64,000 nt of DNA from CAIWHR01 sp963813415. GTDB taxonomy: Bacteria > Pseudomonadota > Gammaproteobacteria > Burkholderiales > Casimicrobiaceae. Shown here one piece after another: positions 58,647 through 64,000 of the stretch. Location: the NCBI GenBank assembly GCA_963813415.1, contig CAWEYW010000015.1, positions 62,001 to 126,000 on the forward strand, in the 5' to 3' direction. The position numbers and the translations under genes were made by a program. The notes below the pieces were generated by a model. It was not told where the DNA came from. It did no database searches and was given only the letters and a program-made list of their open reading frames with translations. How positions within the stretch are numbered: the first letter of the stretch is position 1; each line of letters opens with the position of its first letter.

Positions 58647-60380
58647 ATGACCGCCCTCGACCCGCGCCTGCGCGATCAGCTACTGGCCGCGGGACTCGCC
58701 AATCAGCGGCGAGGCGAATTCGCCGCTGCGGAGCAGTGCTACAAGGCCGTGCTGGCGCAGGAGCCGCGCGACCCCGACGCGTTGTATCGGATGGGTGTGC
58801 TGGCCCTGCAATGCGCCAATGCGACGGGCGCGATGCACTACCTTCGCCAGGCGCGCGCCGTGCGCGAGCTCGATGCCGATGGCTGGTACAACCTCGGCAT
58901 GGCCTGCACGCTCGACTACGTGTTCGACGATGCGCAGGCCGCATTCGCGCGGGCGCTCGAGCTCGACCCGACGCACGCCTCCGCCGCGGTCTCGCTCGGC
59001 AATATCCACAAGCTGCTCGGCCGTCCGGGTGAAGCGGCGCACGCATACCTGATGGCGGTCGCCTCGCCGCGCGCCGGGCCGACGCTGTTCAGCCAGCTCC
59101 TCGTCGGCCTGCATACCAATCCGGCGGTGACCGCTGAGCAACTCTTTGCGCTGCACCGCGAATGGGCCCGACGTTACGCCGAGCCGCTCTATCCGCGTGA
59201 AGCGCGCTTCGCCAACGTTGCGGATCCGGCGCGACGCCTGCGGGTCGGTCTCGTCTCGCCCAAATTCACGGCCGACATCGTCGGTCACTTCCTGCGTACG
59301 GTGCTGCCGCCGCTGGCCGCGCTGGCGGACCTCTACCTGTATCACGCCGGCACCGGACATGATTGGGTCACCCAGGAGCTCGCGCAGGCGCCCGTGCAAT
59401 GGCGCAGCATTGCCGCACTCGACGACGCCGCGGCGGCAGCCCTCGTCACCCGCGACCGCATCGATGTTCTGGTCGATCTGGCGGGACATGCTCCCGGCAA
59501 CCGGCTGCTGCTCTTCGCGCGCCGGCCGGCGCCGGTGCAGGTCACGTGGCTCGATTACTTCGACACCACCGGACTGGCGACAATGGACGCGCTGGTGAGC
59601 GACGCGGTGAGCACGCCGCCCGATCTCGTCGAGGGCGGCGTGCAGCGCTTCACCGAGCGCGTTGTCTACCTTCCGCACACGCGTCTTTGTTATGCGCCGC
59701 CACCCTTCGCCCCCGCCGTCGCGCCCCTGCCGGCGATGGACACGGGGCAGGTCACGTTCGGCTGCTTCGGCCGGGTGGACAAGATGCTGCCCGAGGTCCT
59801 TGCGCTCTGGTCGCGCGTGCTCGACGCGGTACCGCGCTCCACCCTGCGCCTCAAGAACGGCGGCTGTGAAGCGGCGCCCGTGCGCGAGAGGATCGTGGCC
59901 TGCTTCGCCGCGCATGGCATCGCGTCCGAGCGCATCGCGTTTCGCGGCCCCGGGCCGCATGCGGCGATGCTGGCCGAGTACGCCACGGTCGACATCGCCC
60001 TCGATACCTTCCCGTACAACGGCGGTGCCACGACGTGCGACGCGCTGTGGATGGGCATTCCCGTGGTCACCCTCGCCGGCGACACCATGATTGCCCGCCA
60101 GGGAGCTTCCCTGCTCAGCGCGGCCGGTCACGCGGCCTGGGTAGCGACGGATGCGGCCACATACGTCCGCATCGCCAGGCAGCTCGCCGCCGACCTGCCC
60201 GCGCTTGCGGCAACGCGTGCTGCGCTGCGCGCGGCGTTGGCGTCCTCGCCCCTGTGCGATGGCACGGCGTTCGCACACGATCTCTTCGCGGCGCTGCAGC
60301 AGCAATGGATGCGCTGGTGCACCGAACGTGCGCAGCATGAGGCGGCTGGGTCTTCGCGCGTGCTGGAGATCGCACGATGA
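58647..60380 (+). CDS. TPR-GT41 O-GlcNAc-transferase-like protein inside the type II secretion operon (copy 3)
   Basis: About 577 residues: three to four TPRs (residues ~10-130), then a GT41 domain. Motifs: RVGLVSPKFTADIVGHFLRTVL, IDVLVDLAGHAPGNRLLLFARRPAPVQVTWLDYFDTTGLATMD, FGCFGRVDKMLPEVLALWSRVL (UDP-contacting Lys kept) and LDTFPYNGGATTCDALWMGIPVVTLAGD. At the position of H498 in human OGT the motif has Asp (FTADIVG), unlike the other two copies. It lies 61 bases after gspG and overlaps gspH by ATGA, so it is translated as part of the operon. Pseudopilins or secreted substrates are candidate acceptors, by context only. Confidence 0.87.
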   Translation: MTALDPRLRDQLLAAGLANQRRGEFAAAEQCYKAVLAQEPRDPDALYRMGVLALQCANATGAMHYLRQARAVRELDADGWYNLGMACTLDYVFDDAQAAFARALELDPTHASAAVSLGNIHKLLGRPGEAAHAYLMAVASPRAGPTLFSQLLVGLHTNPAVTAEQLFALHREWARRYAEPLYPREARFANVADPARRLRVGLVSPKFTADIVGHFLRTVLPPLAALADLYLYHAGTGHDWVTQELAQAPVQWRSIAALDDAAAAALVTRDRIDVLVDLAGHAPGNRLLLFARRPAPVQVTWLDYFDTTGLATMDALVSDAVSTPPDLVEGGVQRFTERVVYLPHTRLCYAPPPFAPAVAPLPAMDTGQVTFGCFGRVDKMLPEVLALWSRVLDAVPRSTLRLKNGGCEAAPVRERIVACFAAHGIASERIAFRGPGPHAAMLAEYATVDIALDTFPYNGGATTCDALWMGIPVVTLAGDTMIARQGASLLSAAGHAAWVATDAATYVRIARQLAADLPALAATRAALRAALASSPLCDGTAFAHDLFAALQQQWMRWCTERAQHEAAGSSRVLEIAR

Positions 60381-60841
60381 ACCGCCAGGCGACGTTCTGC
60401 GCGCAACCGCAGGGTGGGATGTCCTTGCTCGAGCTCCTGATCGTGCTGATGCTGATGGGCATCATCGCCGCCCTGACCCTTCCCGTATTCGGCGGCGGCG
60501 TGTCGACGACGCAGCTCAAGAGTGCGGCGCGCGAGATCGCCGCCGGGCTGCGGCTCGCGCGCAACGAGGCCGTGGCGAGTCGCCACGAGACCGTGCTCAC
60601 GCTCGATCTCGCGCAGCGCACTTTCCGCGTCGGCGGCGACCCGCGCACCCATACGCTGCCGCACGACATCGAGCTCAAGCTCTTCACCGCGCAAAGCGAT
60701 CTCGTGTCCGAGTCCGTCGGCGCCGTGCGCTTCTTTCCCGATGGCGGCTCGACGGGTGGCCGCGTGACGGTGGCCGCAGGAGAGCGCAAGTTCGACGTCG
60801 ACATCGACTGGCTGACCGGCCGTGTGGCGATCGCGGAATAG
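60377..60841 (+). CDS. gspH: Type II secretion minor pseudopilin GspH
   Basis: Minor pseudopilin of 154 residues. The prepilin site reads QGGMSLLELLIVLMLMGIIAAL with Glu5 present. LKSAAREIAAGLRLARNEAVASRHETVLTLDLAQRTF and VRFFPDGGSTGGRV are the usual GspH/FimT pattern. Start overlaps the upstream GT41 gene by ATGA; gspI follows after four bases. Confidence 0.92.
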   Translation: MNRQATFCAQPQGGMSLLELLIVLMLMGIIAALTLPVFGGGVSTTQLKSAAREIAAGLRLARNEAVASRHETVLTLDLAQRTFRVGGDPRTHTLPHDIELKLFTAQSDLVSESVGAVRFFPDGGSTGGRVTVAAGERKFDVDIDWLTGRVAIAE

Positions 60842-60845
60842 CGCC

Positions 60846-61277
60846 GTGACGACACGCTCCCCAGCTGGTCGCGCCCGTGGCTTCTCGCTCCTCGAAGTGC
60901 TCGTCGCCTTCGTGGTGCTGTCGCTCGTGGCCACCGCCGTGTTTCGCCTCTTCTCGGGCGCGCTCGGCAACGCGAGCGCAGCGGAGGAGTACAGCCGCGC
61001 GATACTGGTCGCGCAGAGCGCGCTCGACGAGACCGCAGCATCGGCTTTGCACGAAGGCACGCAGTCGGGCTCGGCAGACGACGGGCGCATCGAGTGGACG
61101 GTGCAGGTCACGCCGTACGAAGTGCCGGGGATCAATCCGGACCTGGAGCGCGCCTCGGCCGTGCTGCCCATCAGGATGTTCCGCCTCGTGAGTGCGGTGA
61201 CCTTTCCAGCACCCAATGGCGGGCAGCGGAACCTCACGCTGTCCACCATCCGCATCGGGGCGCGGGAGACGCAGTGA
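60846..61277 (+). CDS. gspI: Type II secretion minor pseudopilin GspI
   Basis: About 143 residues from a GTG start. The prepilin site is RARGFSLLEVLVAFVVLSLVATAVF, followed by AILVAQSALDETAA, a typical GspI run. It forms the pseudopilus tip with GspJ and GspK. An ATG eight codons upstream lies inside gspH. Its stop is shared with the gspJ start (ATG overlapping TGA by one base). Confidence 0.93.
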   Translation: MTTRSPAGRARGFSLLEVLVAFVVLSLVATAVFRLFSGALGNASAAEEYSRAILVAQSALDETAASALHEGTQSGSADDGRIEWTVQVTPYEVPGINPDLERASAVLPIRMFRLVSAVTFPAPNGGQRNLTLSTIRIGARETQ

Positions 61278-61969
61278 TGGGCCGCAGCCGAATCTTGCCG
61301 TTGGCTGTCGCGCGCGGCTTCACGCTGGTCGAGCTGCTCGTGGCGCTGACGCTGCTCGGACTGATCGCCGCCGTCATGTTCGGGTCGCTGCGACTCGCCG
61401 GACGCAGCTGGGACGGCGGCGAGGCCAAGGCGGCGGAGGTCGCGGAGATGCGCCAGACGCAGCAGTTCCTGCGCACCCAGATCACCTCGGCACTGCCGAA
61501 GCGCATGCTGAAGGCCGTGGACGTGCCGTTGCTGTTTGCCGGCACGGCCGACGAGCTGCGCTATGTCGCCCCCTTGCCGGAACGCGTGCTCGACGGTGGC
61601 ACGATGTTCTTTCGCCTGTCGCTGATGCAGAACGGCGACAACGGACAGCTCGTGCTCGAGCGCATGCTCCCCGATCCGGACATCGTGCAGATTCCCGACT
61701 TCGCCGATGCGGAGCGCACGGTCCTCGCGGACCACATCGCCGAGCTCAAATTCCACTACTTCGGCCGCGACCCCGATGCCGCGGATACCGACGCGCCGAC
61801 CTGGCGCGACCGGTGGGACGATCCGCAGCGGATGCCGATCCTGATCCGGATCGACGTTCGTCCCGAGAAGGGGCCGCCGTGGCCAAGTCTCGTCGCCGAG
61901 CCGCGCCGTGGGCCGGAGGCGGGTTGCCGCGCGTGGGATCCTGCGCGCCGGCGCTGCGCACGCGTCTGA
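61277..61969 (+). CDS. gspJ: Type II secretion minor pseudopilin GspJ
   Basis: About 230 residues with prepilin site VARGFTLVELLVALTLLGLIAAVMF. The GspJ body carries AEMRQTQQFLRTQI, VPLLFAGTADELRYVAPLPERV and AELKFHYFGRD. It is part of the tip complex with GspI and GspK. The last 25 residues are Arg/Pro-rich and probably not folded. The next gene begins 13 bases later. Confidence 0.93.
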   Translation: MGRSRILPLAVARGFTLVELLVALTLLGLIAAVMFGSLRLAGRSWDGGEAKAAEVAEMRQTQQFLRTQITSALPKRMLKAVDVPLLFAGTADELRYVAPLPERVLDGGTMFFRLSLMQNGDNGQLVLERMLPDPDIVQIPDFADAERTVLADHIAELKFHYFGRDPDAADTDAPTWRDRWDDPQRMPILIRIDVRPEKGPPWPSLVAEPRRGPEAGCRAWDPARRRCARV

Positions 61970-61982
61970 CGATGGTGCCGCG

Positions 61983-63770
61983 ATGACGAATCTCGTGGAT
62001 TGGACGATCGACCTGCAGGCCGCGGGGCGGGCGCGCGTGGACGCCCTCTGGTTCGTGCCCCCTCTGTCGATGTGGCCGCTCGCCGCGCGCGAGTGCCTGG
62101 TGCGCAATCCGCTCAATGGCGCCACTGCGCGTCTCGACGCCGACACCCATGCCTTCCTCGAAAGCTGCACCGGCGCGGCGACGCTGTCGACGCATGAAGC
62201 GAGAGTCATCGAGCGCCTGCGCGTGCCACCGGCCGACCGGCCCCGCATCCGCGCGGCACTGCAGCGCCTGTGCGCACTGCACCTGCTCGTGCCGGTGGAC
62301 GATCTCGTGGACCGGTTCGGCACGCCGGTTGCGGAGGACGCTGCCTCCGCGCTGGTCGTCGTGCGCACCGCGGATCGTCCGGCGCTGCTCGAGCGCCTGC
62401 TGACGTCGGCGGAAGCCCTGCCGGCGGCGAGTGGCACGAAGCGCGCGTGGCACGTCATCGACGATTCGCGCACGCCGGAGATGCGCGCAGCCAATCGTGC
62501 CGTGCTCGACCGGCATGCGCCGCTGCAGTGCGAATTGCACGACGCGACGGTGCTGGTTGCCTTCGGTGCGGAGCTCAGGGCCGCGTTTCCCGATGCGCGG
62601 CGGGAGATCGATTGGCTGCTTGGCGGGGCTGACAGCGCCGGTGCGACGTACGGGCGTCCCGTCAATTACGCCTTGCTGCGCTTTGCGGGCGAACGCTTGC
62701 TGGCACTCGACGACGATGCGATTCTCGATGCGCGGCGCGCGCCCGTCGCGGGCAGCGGCGTCGCCGTTGCGTCGGGCAACGACGAGCTTTTTGCCTATGC
62801 CTCGGACGACGATCTCGCCGCCGCGTGCGCGTCGGTGAACCTCGATCCGCTCGCCGAGCACGAACGCTGGCTGGGCTTGCCACTCGCCAACGCGTGGCCG
62901 CTCGCGGCACGCACCCACGGCGCCCCGGAATATGCCATCGACAGTGGCGATGCGCGGCACTTCGCAGCGGATGCGCGCATCGCCTTCACGCAGAACCACG
63001 CGGTGGGTGATCCCGGCTCCGCACTGTTTCCGTTCCACGTCCTCAACCTGCCGCCGGCATCGCGAGCGCATGTCGCGGCGGCCCCGGTGCGCGAAGCTGC
63101 AGCCTTCGGCGACCGGCATGCGTGGCGCGGCGTGCCGCGATTCCGTCTCGCGCCACGCCGCCTGCTGACCTTCACCACCCTTGCCGGAATCGACAACCGC
63201 AGGCTGCTGCCGCCGACGGCGCCCGCGCATCGGAACGAGGACCTTCTGCTCGGTGCGATGGCACAGCTGCTGTATCCGGCGAGTTGGTTCGCCGACCTGC
63301 CGTTCGGATTGCCGCACCGTCGCGCCGCGCCGAAGCGCTGGCTGGGCCCGGAGGTCACGTTCGCGCAAGAGCCGCTGCATGTGCTCCTCGACCTCATCGA
63401 CGCTGATCAGCGCGGTGCGGCGAGCCACGCGGACGAACCCGAGGCGCGCCTGCAAGCCATCGCCGCGCGCCTTGCGGACGCAGGCCGCAGCAGCGAGCGC
63501 ACGGTGCGCGATCTGCTCGAGGCACAGGCCATCGATACCGCCAGCCGTGTCCTCTTCGGCATCCAGGCGCAGCTCGACGATGCAACCGTGCCGGCGAGCT
63601 GGAAAGCCCGCCTGCGGCCCTGGCTTGCCTCGCCGGCCCTGGCCGTCGAAGGCCCGGCGCTCGCCGCGCGGCTGGCGCCGGTCGTGGTCGTGCAGCGTCT
63701 CGCGCGCGATTACGCCGCAGCGCTCGCCGTGTGGCCCGCGCTGTGGCAGCACGCGACGAGGCGCGCATGA
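61983..63770 (+). CDS. Unrecognised protein in the type II operon: PqqD/RRE-like + GT-A-like glycosyltransferase
   Basis: I cannot assign a known family. The 595-residue protein has no signal peptide or membrane span. Residues ~35-110 (ECLVRNPLNGATARLDADTH, HEARVIERLR, IRAALQRLCALHLLVPVDDL) resemble a PqqD/RRE-type winged helix. Residues ~122-250 resemble a GT-A family 2 core: ALVVVRTADRPALLERLL, HVIDDSRTPEMRAANRAVL (157-175) and LLRFAGERLLALDDDAIL with DDD at 243-245 as a DxD-like metal site. RNEDLLLGAM (417-426) looks like the family 2 ED motif. Start 13 bases after gspJ; the stop overlaps gspK by ATGA. A glycosyltransferase acting with the pseudopilins is an inference. Confidence 0.6.
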   Translation: MTNLVDWTIDLQAAGRARVDALWFVPPLSMWPLAARECLVRNPLNGATARLDADTHAFLESCTGAATLSTHEARVIERLRVPPADRPRIRAALQRLCALHLLVPVDDLVDRFGTPVAEDAASALVVVRTADRPALLERLLTSAEALPAASGTKRAWHVIDDSRTPEMRAANRAVLDRHAPLQCELHDATVLVAFGAELRAAFPDARREIDWLLGGADSAGATYGRPVNYALLRFAGERLLALDDDAILDARRAPVAGSGVAVASGNDELFAYASDDDLAAACASVNLDPLAEHERWLGLPLANAWPLAARTHGAPEYAIDSGDARHFAADARIAFTQNHAVGDPGSALFPFHVLNLPPASRAHVAAAPVREAAAFGDRHAWRGVPRFRLAPRRLLTFTTLAGIDNRRLLPPTAPAHRNEDLLLGAMAQLLYPASWFADLPFGLPHRRAAPKRWLGPEVTFAQEPLHVLLDLIDADQRGAASHADEPEARLQAIAARLADAGRSSERTVRDLLEAQAIDTASRVLFGIQAQLDDATVPASWKARLRPWLASPALAVEGPALAARLAPVVVVQRLARDYAAALAVWPALWQHATRRA

Positions 63771-64000
63771 AGCGAATGTCGCCGCCAGCGGGTCGGCAAC
63801 AACAGCGTGGCATCGCGCTCGTGCTCGCCTTGTGGCTGACGATCCTGCTGACCGTCATCGCGAGCAGCTTCGCCTTCAGCATGCGCAGTGAAGCGCTCGC
63901 GGCACGCAATGCCATCTCCGGTGCGCAGGCCCGTTCGCTCGCCGATGGTGCCGTCGAGCGCATGGCCTTCGAGCTGCAGCGGCCGCGCAATGGGCCCGAC
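63767..64000 (+). CDS. gspK: Type II secretion minor pseudopilin GspK (N-terminus only)
   Basis: The first 78 residues of GspK, the tip pseudopilin; the rest is beyond the window. The prepilin region RGIALVLALWLTILLTVIASSFAF lacks Glu at +5, which is the known GspK exception, followed by SMRSEALAARNAISGAQARSLADGAVERMAFEL. The start overlaps the upstream gene by ATGA; an ATG three codons in is an alternative. Confidence 0.92.
   Translation, partial: MKRMSPPAGRQQQRGIALVLALWLTILLTVIASSFAFSMRSEALAARNAISGAQARSLADGAVERMAFELQRPRNGPD

Noticed and set aside
61746..63752. Long open frame opposite the unnamed type II operon gene (about 668 codons)
   Set aside because: Arg/Gly/His-rich with no motif. 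The plus-strand frame has overlapping start and stop signals with its operon neighbours and glycosyltransferase-like motifs.

Overview
The window is a GC-rich stretch of chromosome (I estimate well above 60% GC, with strong G/C bias at third codon positions). It comes from a Gram-negative bacterium, most likely a betaproteobacterium. Pointers are the Burkholderiales/Neisseriales-type porin, MsbA with lipopolysaccharide (LPS) core glycosyltransferases, Coq7, SlmA beside argB, the bioF-bioH-bioC-bioD order, rhodanese-grxC-secB-gpsA, and an aa3-type cytochrome oxidase operon with a cytochrome c domain fused to subunit II. I assign no genus. I found no rRNA, tRNA, insertion sequence, prophage or CRISPR array.

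Layout: (1) 1-7.7 kb: purEK, lytic transglycosylase, an NDUFA9-like SDR, cca, coq7 and a porin. (2) 8.1-20.8 kb: surface polysaccharide and LPS block, with a WecA/MraY-type transferase, a WbpM-type dehydratase, an O-antigen ligase/polymerase, three GT9 enzymes, two GT4 enzymes, msbA and a DUF4254 protein. (3) 21-33 kb: argB, slmA, a winged-helix/TPR regulator divergent from a small membrane protein, moeB, an S41 protease, gpmI, rhodanese, grxC, secB, an SH3 protein, gpsA, trmL and comF. (4) 33.5-38.2 kb: biotin operon bioB-F-H-C-D, without bioA. (5) 38.3-46.8 kb: cytochrome c oxidase structural and assembly genes, without ctaA. (6) 46.8-54.6 kb: two TPR-GT41 (O-GlcNAc-transferase-like) genes flanking gloA, rubredoxin and thiD-thiE-hemL, plus a heptad-repeat locus. 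(7) 55-64 kb: type II secretion operon gspE-F-G-H-I-J-K, running off the right edge.

The most unusual part is the type II secretion operon. A third TPR-GT41 glycosyltransferase sits between gspG and gspH. A 595-aa protein I cannot name sits between gspJ and gspK; it looks like a PqqD/RRE-like winged helix joined to a GT-A-fold (family 2-like) glycosyltransferase. With a second GT41 gene just upstream of gspE, this suggests, without proving it, a protein-glycosylation system coupled to pseudopilins or to type II substrates. Other points of interest are a three-element GTCAAAT motif between comF and bioB, facing 7-bp repeat arrays between rubredoxin and gloA, and a SCO-like protein that keeps CxxxC but lacks the copper-ligand histidine.
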